A DNA stretch of 8,707 bases, taken from contig CAMBPP010000058.1 in the NCBI GenBank assembly GCA_945869715.1, positions 1 through 8,707 on the forward strand, in the 5' to 3' direction. The notes beneath the pieces were generated by a model, which was given only the letters and a program-made list of their open reading frames with translations, made no database searches and was not told where the DNA came from. Both the position numbers and the translations under genes were made by a program. Source of the DNA: Bifidobacterium breve. Its GTDB lineage: Bacteria; Actinomycetota; Acidimicrobiia; Acidimicrobiales; Ilumatobacteraceae. Of the stretch, positions 1 through 6,174 are shown piece by piece. The first letter of the stretch is position 1. Each line of letters starts with the position of its first letter.

Positions 1-43
1 CGTCATCCCACTGGGTGGCATCGAAAATATCGGAAACAGTCAC
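1..43 (-). CDS. N-terminal fragment of an unidentified protein, cut by the left window edge
   Basis: An open frame starts with GTG at 43 on the minus strand and runs off the left edge with 14 codons, reading VTVSDIFDATQWDD. An in-frame TGA lies five codons upstream of the GTG, so the start must be close to this position. It follows the ABM-domain gene on the same strand after 43 bases, so it could be the next gene of the kynurenine operon. The peptide has the look of a genuine acidic and aromatic enzyme N-terminus. It loosely recalls the beginning of naphthoate synthase (MenB) and other crotonase-fold proteins, but 14 residues cannot identify a family. No good ribosome binding site is visible. 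Both its existence and its identity are tentative. Confidence 0.35.
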   Translation of the reverse strand, partial: MTVSDIFDATQWDD

Positions 44-86
44 GTCAATATTGTGCCGTCATTGGAGGTGAGTAACCTCATTTTCG

Positions 87-509
87 TCACGATTTCTTAT
101 TGAGGGCACGAAGCGCTAGCCACCATGTTGCAACTGCAGCTGGCATGCGCTCGTGGTATGCCTTCCACAGGTCACCGGCATCGGCGGGGAGTGGCTGCAT
201 ATTTGTTTCAGGAAGTGGCGATGCCGTGGCAATGGGGTCAATCCATTCAACGCGAAAATCAGTGAACAGATGCGTGAGCAATTTGGCATCGGTCTCGTGA
301 TGATCTGAGGTCTGGTGTTCCAGAAATCCGTTGTAGTCATTAAACGACAAGAGCCCGTAGTACTGATTCTTTTCCGCACCACGCCAGTATTCGTATCGCA
401 GCACATGATCTTCATTGTCATGTGTCGAGTTCCAGAGACGTGCAAGCACCTCTTCAAACTCTTTTTCTTTGCCGTCTTGAACCGTAATGTGAGCCAAAAT
501 TGTTGCCAT
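87..509 (-). CDS. antibiotic biosynthesis monooxygenase (ABM) domain protein
   Basis: This 140-residue protein has a ferredoxin-like ABM fold in its first ~95 residues. It begins ATILAHITVQDGKEKEFEEV, the usual beta strand followed by an amphipathic helix. A YEYWRG / YYGLLSFND segment and a histidine-rich HQTSDHHE segment follow, as in YgiN-like and other small cofactor-free monooxygenases. The last ~45 residues form an extension (proline-rich linker, then a Trp-rich helix) that is not part of the core domain. It starts 44 bases after the kynureninase stop, on the same strand and with no obvious terminator between, so it is probably co-transcribed. Known members oxidise quinols or polyketide aromatics, or bind heme; others have no known activity. 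A role on an anthranilate-derived aromatic is suggested only by the neighbourhood. Family assignment is fairly sure, function is not. Confidence 0.75.
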   Translation of the reverse strand: MATILAHITVQDGKEKEFEEVLARLWNSTHDNEDHVLRYEYWRGAEKNQYYGLLSFNDYNGFLEHQTSDHHETDAKLLTHLFTDFRVEWIDPIATASPLPETNMQPLPADAGDLWKAYHERMPAAVATWWLALRALNKKS

Positions 510-553
510 GCGTCAACGCTACTCAGGCCGTGTGGGTTCCTGCGAGGGGGAAG

Positions 554-1747
554 TTATAGGGCGCCGTGCAGGCGCCCAATGAGCGCAGCCATGTCGTTAA
601 AGCGCAAGAACAATGGGCTCAGAGCAATACGGATGACATTGGGCGGGCGAAAATCAACAATGAAACCGTCACTGATGAGTTCTGCGGTCAGTGCTTCAGC
701 TCTGTCGTGGAGTAGCGCAACATGCCCGCCACGAGCAGTGCTATTGCGAGGAGAACCTAATGAGAACCCGCTCGCAGACAGATGCTCATCGAACCCTGCA
801 ATGAAGAAGTCGCCAAGCGCAATGGAGCCAGCGCGAATAGAGGAAATGGGGAATTGTTCAAAAACTTCCAATGCACCATGTAAGGCCTTCATCGACAAGA
901 TATTGGTAGTGCCACTAGCAAAACGTGCGATGCCTTGCGCGGGTCTGTATGTGTCTTCGAATGCAAAGGGAGCATCGTGCCCGAACCAACCAGGAATGGG
1001 TTGCTCTGCTTCTGCAAGAAGATGTGGGGCAACATACATAAATGCTGGAGCACCTGGCCCGCCATTCATATATTTGTACCCACAACCAACTGCAAAATCG
1101 ATACCGTGACGCTCAACATCGCAGGGAATAACTCCCGCAGCGTGTGCAAGATCCCACACTGTGAGCACTCCGACAGCATGTGCGGCTGCGGTGATGGAAG
1201 CAACATCGTGAATTTCTGCAGAGCGAAAGTCAATCATTGAGGCAGTAACAACTGCAATGTTTTCTTTGAGGCGATCTGCTATTTCTGAAACAGCACACTC
1301 TTCGTATCTCAAATGAAAAAGGTCTGCAACACTGCGGGCAACATAACGATCTGTTGGGAAATTATTAATATCGCACAGCAACACATTGCGTGTTGGGGTG
1401 GCATTTTTTTGCACCGCAGTAGAGAGCACTTTAAAAAGAGCAATTGAAGTGGAGTCGCCTGCAATCACGCTGTCGCTTGGCGCACCAATAATTTGGGCAA
1501 TTCTGTTACCCGTTGCAGTGGCAAGGTCGAACCAGTCGCCGTCGTGCCATGTGCGCACCAAACCTGTTTTCCACTCAGAGTCAACAGTTTGACTCACTGC
1601 TTCGCGAGCGGTGTGCGTGAGTGGGCCAAGCGAATTGCCAAGAAAGTAGCGCTGGTCATCGGGTAGATCAAAAAGAAGACGTGCCGCCGCAAGTGGGTTT
1701 GCAGCGTCAAAATTTTCTGCTTGTGCAAAGTATGAGTTCAGCGACAT
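554..1747 (-). CDS. kynU: kynureninase (EC 3.7.1.3)
   Basis: This PLP-dependent hydrolase cleaves kynurenine to anthranilate and alanine (or 3-hydroxykynurenine to 3-hydroxyanthranilate) in the cytoplasm. With the start used here it has 397 residues, close to the normal length for bacterial kynureninases. Family landmarks appear in order: YFLGNSLGP (34-42), W59/G62 and WHDGDWF (67-73), FPTDRY (130-135), WDLAHAAG (198-205) and the PLP-lysine segment GYKYMNGGPGAPAF with Lys225. Near the C-terminus are RGGHVAL and the FRPPNVIRIALSPLF segment. The start ATG at 1747 lies 16 bases after the formamidase stop. An AAAGGAAA sequence overlapping that stop serves as ribosome binding site. An upstream in-frame ATG at 1798 would overlap the formamidase and add a stretch with no family resemblance, so I rejected it. 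The gene sits directly downstream of the enzyme that makes its substrate. Confidence 0.95.
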   Translation of the reverse strand: MSLNSYFAQAENFDAANPLAAARLLFDLPDDQRYFLGNSLGPLTHTAREAVSQTVDSEWKTGLVRTWHDGDWFDLATATGNRIAQIIGAPSDSVIAGDSTSIALFKVLSTAVQKNATPTRNVLLCDINNFPTDRYVARSVADLFHLRYEECAVSEIADRLKENIAVVTASMIDFRSAEIHDVASITAAAHAVGVLTVWDLAHAAGVIPCDVERHGIDFAVGCGYKYMNGGPGAPAFMYVAPHLLAEAEQPIPGWFGHDAPFAFEDTYRPAQGIARFASGTTNILSMKALHGALEVFEQFPISSIRAGSIALGDFFIAGFDEHLSASGFSLGSPRNSTARGGHVALLHDRAEALTAELISDGFIVDFRPPNVIRIALSPLFLRFNDMAALIGRLHGAL

Positions 1748-1763
1748 GGCCGAATGGTTTCCT

Positions 1764-2570
1764 TTACGAGTGAAGTAATTGAAGCGTTGCCTCGCCAAGA
1801 GGCGTTGCTGGCGTCACAAGATCGTAGATCAAATTGAAGTGATCGCGTTCTTCTGCTTCATATTGCACAACGTTGCAGCCACCTTCAGTGAGGTGGTGTG
1901 CGTAATTGCGACTTTGCGTTTTAAAGGATGCGGTCTCGTGTTCGCCCCACGCAACAACCACGTTTTTGATAGGCGAGACCGGGTGTAGTTGTGGGCTCAG
2001 CTTGACGGCGTCATTTTCGGTGAGTTGCAAGGGGTCATTAACTGTTGTCTGCAGCAGTGGCCGAAGGTCATACACGCCACTCAAAAGAACTGCACCGGTA
2101 ATGAAATTGTTGTTGGGGTCTGCAGTGCTACACATTGCCGCTAAGTGAGCACCTGCCGATGACCCCGATACCACTGTGCTGCAAGGGGCGAGAGCGGAGT
2201 GCTGCTGGAGCCACTGCACTGCGGTGCGGCATTGTTGAACAATGTGAGAAAGGGTAGCCCGTGGGGCCAACGTGTAGTTGATGCTGGCAAAGCTGATTCC
2301 TTGAGCAAGAGCATCACTTGCCCACATGCAGCATTCATCTGCAGAAAGAGCCTTCCAGTAGCCACCGTGAATAAAGACAAGCAGGGGAGCTTTGGGAGAG
2401 TGTTCAGCGAGAAGCAAGTATTCATCTTCATGGGTTCCGTAAGAAACCTTTTGCAGGTTGTCACCAAGCGCATTTCTGGCGGCAGAACTCTTTACTTCAT
2501 AGTGTTCGATATACCACGGCACGCTGTGGTGGGCTACCGAACTAGGGGAGTACTCGGTTTCAAGCGACAT
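1764..2570 (-). CDS. kynurenine formamidase (arylformamidase), alpha/beta-hydrolase type
   Basis: This is a 268-residue cytoplasmic serine hydrolase of the alpha/beta-hydrolase fold, predicted to hydrolyse N-formylkynurenine to kynurenine and formate (EC 3.5.1.9). The oxyanion-hole motif HGGYW is at residues 68-72. The nucleophile elbow GSSAGAHLA (136-144) carries Ser138, and the catalytic His245 lies in ERDHFNLI. The acidic triad residue is probably in the WGEHETASF segment (209-217). HGGYW together with the late DHFN motif is typical of the animal AFMID-like formamidases rather than the metal-dependent, cyclase-like KynB of Pseudomonas. The motif alone would permit a general esterase, but the adjacent kynureninase makes formamidase much more likely. 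The start overlaps the end of the membrane-protein gene by 11 bases, which suggests translational coupling. An 8-bp perfect hairpin lies immediately before the start codon. Confidence 0.88.
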   Translation of the reverse strand: MSLETEYSPSSVAHHSVPWYIEHYEVKSSAARNALGDNLQKVSYGTHEDEYLLLAEHSPKAPLLVFIHGGYWKALSADECCMWASDALAQGISFASINYTLAPRATLSHIVQQCRTAVQWLQQHSALAPCSTVVSGSSAGAHLAAMCSTADPNNNFITGAVLLSGVYDLRPLLQTTVNDPLQLTENDAVKLSPQLHPVSPIKNVVVAWGEHETASFKTQSRNYAHHLTEGGCNVVQYEAEERDHFNLIYDLVTPATPLGEATLQLLHS

Positions 2571-3180
2571 CGACCAATGTTTTCACATTGGTCTTGCGGG
2601 TACGAATAATTTTTGCCCCGATGAAGATGGCACAAGGAATCACAACGACGTTCGGCAATACAACAAGGGCATCTTCAACGATGAATCCGTATGCAGACCA
2701 CGCAACAGCGGTGAAAAAGAGAAGAACATAGGTAGGAAGCGATACACCGCTGAGGTCGTCAGATTTTGCTGAGGTGAAGGTCTGAGGCAAGACCGATGAT
2801 GCGCCCACAACAAAAGCAATGAATCCAGTGACCCCTGGAGAAACCGAAACGCATATGAATGAGAATGCGGTAATTGTAAAAATGGTGACATAGAGGCGCG
2901 AAGCGGGGAGTGTTCCGTGCTTCACCATTGCCTGTGCGAGTAGAGCCAAAGCAACGACGATCAGAAAGTTAGAGCCACCCACTGCCACGTCGCTGCGCGA
3001 TAAGCCGTAAACGCTCCATAGTGTTGACCCGCAGATTCCTTGCAATGCCCCGAGGGGTGAGAGGCCCTCAACCGTGTTGTTGCGATACACAAGAATCACT
3101 TGAGGCCAAATGAACAGCATTGACATGATGGAGGCAACAATGCCAAGAATGTTTTGAAGAGTCACCCATATATTGTGCAT
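2560..3180 (-). CDS. two-repeat PQ-loop / SWEET-like membrane transporter
   Basis: This is an integral membrane protein of 206 residues, mostly hydrophobic, with room for about seven membrane spans. It contains two PQ-loop (MtN3/SWEET) repeats offset by exactly 106 residues. PQ at 26-27 matches PQ at 132-133, the WSxYG tryptophans are W55 and W161, and the asparagines of the third span in each repeat are N71 and N177. In SWEET transporters these Trp and Asn residues line the substrate site. Bacterial SemiSWEETs normally have a single three-helix repeat, so this is a full-length SWEET-type architecture. It is the first gene of the kynurenine operon and overlaps the formamidase gene by 11 bases, so a pathway compound (tryptophan, kynurenine or anthranilate) is an inferred substrate; sugar is the family default. 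I chose ATG 3180 because an extension to 3306 would be polar and would overlap the divergent gene. No strong ribosome binding site is seen. Confidence 0.82.
   Translation of the reverse strand: MHNIWVTLQNILGIVASIMSMLFIWPQVILVYRNNTVEGLSPLGALQGICGSTLWSVYGLSRSDVAVGGSNFLIVVALALLAQAMVKHGTLPASRLYVTIFTITAFSFICVSVSPGVTGFIAFVVGASSVLPQTFTSAKSDDLSGVSLPTYVLLFFTAVAWSAYGFIVEDALVVLPNVVVIPCAIFIGAKIIRTRKTNVKTLVDVA
2572..2593 (-). promoter_or_regulatory. perfect 8-bp hairpin directly before the formamidase start codon
   Basis: GACCAATG (2572-2579) and CATTGGTC (2586-2593) are perfect inverse complements separated by six bases. In the minus-strand transcript the hairpin lies in the last codons of the SWEET-like gene and ends one base before the formamidase ATG (2570). 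It therefore covers the place where a ribosome binding site would be. There is no T-run after it, so it is not a standard terminator. It would be melted by ribosomes finishing the upstream gene, as expected for translational coupling. The structure is seen in the sequence; its function is inferred. Confidence 0.5.
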
Positions 3181-3254
3181 GACCTGAGATGCACAAATGT
3201 GGTTCAAAATGTGAAACGCTGTGTGACATGCGACGTTCCATTGACGATTACCCC

Positions 3255-3485
3255 ATGACAAGCTCCGATGTTCCTGCAGGTGACGACGATGCAATGCGTA
3301 TCTCATGGGCAGTGGCTATTTGCGACGACTATGACGATGCCGAGCCCCGAGTGGTGCTCACCACCGAAGAGGTGGGGTCGCCTGGCACGGGTCTTGTTGC
3401 TCACCTCAGTGCGGAACATGTGCGTCGGTTGCGCAGCGCTTTGCGTGATGCACTGCGCGAAATAGGAGAAGACCCCGGCCTCTAG
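3255..3485 (+). CDS. small hypothetical protein
   Basis: I do not recognise this gene. With the start chosen it encodes 76 residues: an acidic, disordered-looking N-terminus (SSDVPAGDDDA), then a likely folded part beginning MRISWAVAICDDYDD. That part continues with a beta-rich segment (PRVVLTTEEVG) and a charged helix (SAEHVRRLRSALRDALREIG). There is no signal peptide or membrane span. Alternative in-frame starts are ATG 3189 and 3228, and ATG 3294, which has an AGGTGA ten bases upstream. The last would give a 63-residue protein containing just the folded part. The gene is divergent from the kynurenine operon, and a hairpin with a short T-run overlaps its stop codon. Arg/Ala-rich helix composition and strong third-position GC in the folded part support real coding. 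Function is unknown. Confidence 0.6.
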   Translation: MTSSDVPAGDDDAMRISWAVAICDDYDDAEPRVVLTTEEVGSPGTGLVAHLSAEHVRRLRSALRDALREIGEDPGL

Positions 3486-3502
3486 GCATTTTCGGGTCTT
3501 TT
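3469..3502 (+). terminator. probable intrinsic terminator overlapping the stop of the small gene
   Basis: AAGACCC (3469-3475) pairs with GGGTCTT (3494-3500), giving a perfect 7-bp stem. Inside the loop GCC/GGC can pair further around the TAG stop codon. The right arm runs into TTTT (3499-3502). The T-run is short and the loop is 18 bases, so it is a modest terminator. It would separate the small gene from the reductase gene downstream. Confidence 0.45.
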
Positions 3503-3514
3503 CGGTCGCAGGCA

Positions 3515-3560
3515 TTGCCCTCGGGGCCTATTCCCGATAATGTTGACTCAGTTAGTCGGG
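3515..3560 (+). promoter_or_regulatory. candidate promoter and operator of the nitrite/sulfite reductase gene
   Basis: A GATAAT box at 3536-3541 resembles a -10 element. TTGCCC at 3515-3520 could be a weak -35 at 15-base spacing. Overlapping the expected transcription start is an imperfect inverted repeat, CCCGA-TAA (3533-3540) against TTA-G-TCGGG (3552-3560), which could be bound by a regulator. This gives a 5' leader of about 50 bases before GTG 3601. The spacing is short and the match modest, so this is a suggestion only. Confidence 0.3.
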
Positions 3561-3589
3561 TTTCGCTCGGCACCGTCACTTGGCCATTT

Positions 3590-3594
3590 GGAGG
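3590..3594 (+). promoter_or_regulatory. strong ribosome binding site GGAGG that fixes the reductase start
   Basis: GGAGG lies six bases before GTG 3601, ideal spacing. It excludes the upstream in-frame TTG at 3580, which precedes it. It is the clearest Shine-Dalgarno sequence in the window; most neighbouring genes lack one. Confidence 0.85.
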
Positions 3595-3600
3595 CACCTC

Positions 3601-5391
3601 GTGGGAATTCCACCAGTCATTGCAGCACCGCGCGACCTTGATGCTGAACAAATGGCCGATATCGATCGCTTTGAAAAAGCAATTGAGCAATATCTCGCCG
3701 GTGAAATTAGTGAAGATGTTTTCCGCGTCATGCGTTTGAACAATGGTGTCTATGGTCAGCGCCAAGGTGGCACAAACCAAATGGTGCGCATCAAGTTGCC
3801 CGCCGGAACCATCACTCCTGAACAACTCGACCTCATGGCGTATTTGTCTACCGAGTTCTCGCGCGGCTGGGGCCACATTACGACCCGTCAAAATATTCAG
3901 TTCCACTTTGTTGAGCTCAGTCGTATGCCTGAACTCTTGCGTCACCTTGCCGCAGTGCATCTCACATCGCGTGAAGCCTGTGGCGACACCGTGCGCAACG
4001 TCATGGCGTGCCATCTTGCTGGGGCATGCCCACACGAACACCTCGATGTAACGCCTTGGGCCGAAGCTGTTTTCCGCCATTTTGTGCGTAACCCATTGGG
4101 TCAGCGTTTGCCTCGTAAATTCAAAGTGAACTTCTCTGGTTGCGCCACCGACTGTGGCCAAGCAATGTTCAACGACGTGGGCGTGGTTGCAACCACACGC
4201 ACTAACGAAGATGGTTCATTAGAACAGGGCTTCCGTATTTTCATTGCTGGTGGTTTGGGTGCAACACCACACCCCGCATTGGCACTGGAAGATTTCACAT
4301 CACGTGAAGATCTCATGCCAACTATTGAAGCTGCTCTTCGCGTGTTCGACCAGGCTGGTAATCGCGACAACAAGTTGCGTGCCCGTATGAAATGGCTTGT
4401 CGACACCCTTGGTATCGACGAAGTTCGCCGTCGCGTGCAAAAAGTTCGTCTCACGCTTCCTGCTTCGTCATCGTGGCCAGGTGGAATTCCACCAGAAGTT
4501 GTTGCCGCTGGCGACAAAGCTGCTGGCAAGGCAACTAGTGGCGAAGTTACAACAATGGGCCAAGGCGTGCGCGTTGAAATGACAGCTCGTGACCCCTTTG
4601 ACCGCTGGGTGCAAACAAGCGTTATTCGCGGTACTGCTAACGGAACCATTTCTGCAATTGCTTACGCCGAGTTGGGCGACATCACTTCAAGCCAGTTCAC
4701 AGCGTTGGCAGCAATGCAACGTGAGCTCAGCGCAGACATTCGACTTTCGAACCGTCAAAACGTTGTATTCCGTAACCTCACTGAAGCGAAGTTGCGCGTA
4801 CTTTACGATCGCCTCGATGCCATTGGTATGGCCCGCCCAGGTGCAGAACTTGCCCGCGACGTAGTGGCATGCCCTGGTGCCGACACCTGCAACATTGCGG
4901 TTACACAATCGCGTGGTTTGGCTAAGGCAATCGGCGATGAACTTGAAGCTCAAGGTCTTGCCGAAGTTGGCGGAATTCGCATCAATATTTCTGGGTGCAC
5001 AAACAGCTGTGGTCAGCACCATGCTTCCGACATCGGATTCTTCGGTGCAGAGCGCCGTGCACATGGGCAGTCGGCACCCGGGTATCAGATGTTGCTTGGT
5101 GGCTACGTGGGTCAAGAGCAAATTCACTTTGGTGAAAAGGCACTTCGTGTTCCTGCAAAGGCAGCACCTGAAGCAGTTGCGCGAGTAGTGCGCAGGTTTG
5201 CTGGTGAGCGTTTTGCTGGCGAAACATTCCGCACATGGATGGACCGCGTTGGGGGAGTCGACAAAGTTGCCGATGAACTTCGCGACCTCGATTACTTCCC
5301 AGCGCCTAGCGAAAACCCAGACTTCTACATCGACTACGGCGAGACGGGCCCATTCGTTGCCGCTGTTGGCGACTCGGAATGTGCGGTATAA
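3601..5391 (+). CDS. ferredoxin-type nitrite/sulfite reductase (siroheme, 4Fe-4S)
   Basis: This 596-residue cytoplasmic assimilatory enzyme carries out the six-electron reduction of sulfite to sulfide or nitrite to ammonia, probably with ferredoxin as donor. It has the family's two pseudo-repeats. The first contains TRQNIQFHF (95-103), EACGDTVRNV and FSGCATDCG (C181, C185). The second contains NRQNVVF (384-390), then the siroheme-linked 4Fe-4S cluster ligands CPGADTC (C424, C430) and GCTNSCGQH (C466, C470). Length and motif order are normal. GTG is chosen as start because of the GGAGG six bases upstream. Sequence alone does not settle sulfite versus nitrite. No cysH, ferredoxin or nitrate reductase gene lies beside it to help. 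It is followed after 32 bases by an SCO6745-like gene on the same strand. Confidence 0.93.
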   Translation: MGIPPVIAAPRDLDAEQMADIDRFEKAIEQYLAGEISEDVFRVMRLNNGVYGQRQGGTNQMVRIKLPAGTITPEQLDLMAYLSTEFSRGWGHITTRQNIQFHFVELSRMPELLRHLAAVHLTSREACGDTVRNVMACHLAGACPHEHLDVTPWAEAVFRHFVRNPLGQRLPRKFKVNFSGCATDCGQAMFNDVGVVATTRTNEDGSLEQGFRIFIAGGLGATPHPALALEDFTSREDLMPTIEAALRVFDQAGNRDNKLRARMKWLVDTLGIDEVRRRVQKVRLTLPASSSWPGGIPPEVVAAGDKAAGKATSGEVTTMGQGVRVEMTARDPFDRWVQTSVIRGTANGTISAIAYAELGDITSSQFTALAAMQRELSADIRLSNRQNVVFRNLTEAKLRVLYDRLDAIGMARPGAELARDVVACPGADTCNIAVTQSRGLAKAIGDELEAQGLAEVGGIRINISGCTNSCGQHHASDIGFFGAERRAHGQSAPGYQMLLGGYVGQEQIHFGEKALRVPAKAAPEAVARVVRRFAGERFAGETFRTWMDRVGGVDKVADELRDLDYFPAPSENPDFYIDYGETGPFVAAVGDSECAV

Positions 5392-5411
5392 GAGATAACT
5401 CTCTGACGCAC

Positions 5412-5417
5412 TAATGT
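5412..5417 (+). promoter_or_regulatory. candidate -10 box for a leaderless transcript of the SCO6745-like gene
   Basis: TAATGT fits the actinobacterial TANNNT -10 pattern and ends exactly six bases before the ATG at 5424. A transcript would then begin at the start codon. No Shine-Dalgarno sequence precedes the ATG, and no convincing -35 element is seen. The same arrangement occurs at other genes in the window. Confidence 0.35.
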
Positions 5418-5423
5418 TGGGCC

Positions 5424-6173
5424 ATGAGCGCAACACAGATGTCCACAGAAGATTTTGTTCGTGAAGCATGCCCCGTTATTGGCAACTCGGGTTGGGCGTA
5501 TTACTTCGCGGATCACACAGTAGCTAAAGGTGCAGAACTCGGCCTCGACGGCATGCAGTTCTATGTTGCGGGTCGCGGTGGCCCGCTCGGCGACTGCGAT
5601 GGAGCCGCATTGGCTTCCGCTTTTGGTTATTTCAACCCAGCAGTTTCTGGTGGAGCATGGGAAAGCGCCAAAGCGAAAGTTGCACCACGCGTTGCAGGCA
5701 AGGCGCACTTGGAATGCTGCGCAGAACATGGTCGCAATAAGTTGAGCAATGTCGCTGGCCTCGCTGCTTTTGTTGCAGCAGCCGATGCGGTCAACAATGC
5801 AGCCGACCCCGATGGCTTAACGCTATATGCGGCCATTAAAACAGAGCCTTTGGTGAGCGATCTTCCTGGTCGTGCGATGCAGTTGGTAACAGTGCTCAGA
5901 GAATTCCGTGGCAGCGCACACTTGTTGGCGTTGCGTGCAATGGGTATCGATTCAAAAACTGCTCACTTCGTGAAGCGTCCGAACGACATCAAGATGTTTG
6001 GCTGGACCGAAGCCGATGCTCCAGTGATTGACGATGATCTTCGTGCTCGCATGGTGGCTGCTGAAGAACTGACCGACAAACTCGTTGCTCCTGCCTATGG
6101 CGTATTGAACGCACAGGCACGTCAAGATTTCCTTGCCGGTGCGCAGGCTATTGCTGCCGCACTCGCGAGCTGA
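5424..6173 (+). CDS. SCO6745-like protein of unknown function
   Basis: This 249-residue soluble, alanine-rich, mostly helical protein has no signal peptide. It resembles the actinobacterial SCO6745 (SalK-like) family. The signature is FYVAGRGGPLGDCDGAALAS around residues 46-65, matching the family's YFAGRAAPLG-type motif, followed by FGYFNPAVSGGAWESA. A later REFRGSAHLLAL motif (about 155-166) corresponds to the family's conserved RGxxH segment. The family has no established biochemical role as far as I know; some members are annotated as helix-turn-helix-like. It lies 32 bases after the reductase gene but has its own TANNNT box, so co-transcription is uncertain. A second ATG (residue 6) is an alternative start. 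Its stop codon is separated by one base from the stop of the convergent zinc-ribbon gene, with no terminator visible. Confidence 0.65.
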   Translation: MSATQMSTEDFVREACPVIGNSGWAYYFADHTVAKGAELGLDGMQFYVAGRGGPLGDCDGAALASAFGYFNPAVSGGAWESAKAKVAPRVAGKAHLECCAEHGRNKLSNVAGLAAFVAAADAVNNAADPDGLTLYAAIKTEPLVSDLPGRAMQLVTVLREFRGSAHLLALRAMGIDSKTAHFVKRPNDIKMFGWTEADAPVIDDDLRARMVAAEELTDKLVAPAYGVLNAQARQDFLAGAQAIAAALAS

Positions 6174-6174
6174 T

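Noticed and set aside
65..84. GAGGT/ACCTC hairpin followed by TTTT on the plus strand, next to the ABM gene end
   Set aside because: The T-run is on the wrong side to terminate the minus-strand operon, and no plus-strand gene is seen entering from the left. The 5-bp stem is short enough to be chance.
315..1109. Long plus-strand open frame opposite kynureninase and the ABM gene
   Set aside because: The translation is rich in Cys, Arg and Ser, has no family features, and lies fully antisense to well-supported genes. It is a by-product of their codon use.
1748..1798. Upstream start for kynureninase at 1798, overlapping the formamidase gene
   Set aside because: The added 17 residues are the translated gene junction and resemble nothing in the family. 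ATG 1747 has an AAAGGAAA upstream and places the conserved N-terminus correctly.
4480..4493. Perfect 14-base palindrome GGTGGAATTCCACC, echoed partly at 3601-3615
   Set aside because: Both copies encode the common Gly-Ile-Pro-Pro peptide in frame inside the reductase, and one lies mid-gene. Codon choice explains them adequately.
5388..5406. AGAG-ATAA-CTCT inverted repeat after the reductase stop, as a possible terminator
   Set aside because: The arms are only four bases and AT-rich with no T-run, so it would not form a stable terminator.
3406..5469. Long minus-strand open frames opposite the nitrite/sulfite reductase (about 250 residues each)
   Set aside because: The plus-strand reductase has all catalytic motifs in order. 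The opposing frames have improbable Cys/His/Thr-rich compositions and no ribosome binding sites.
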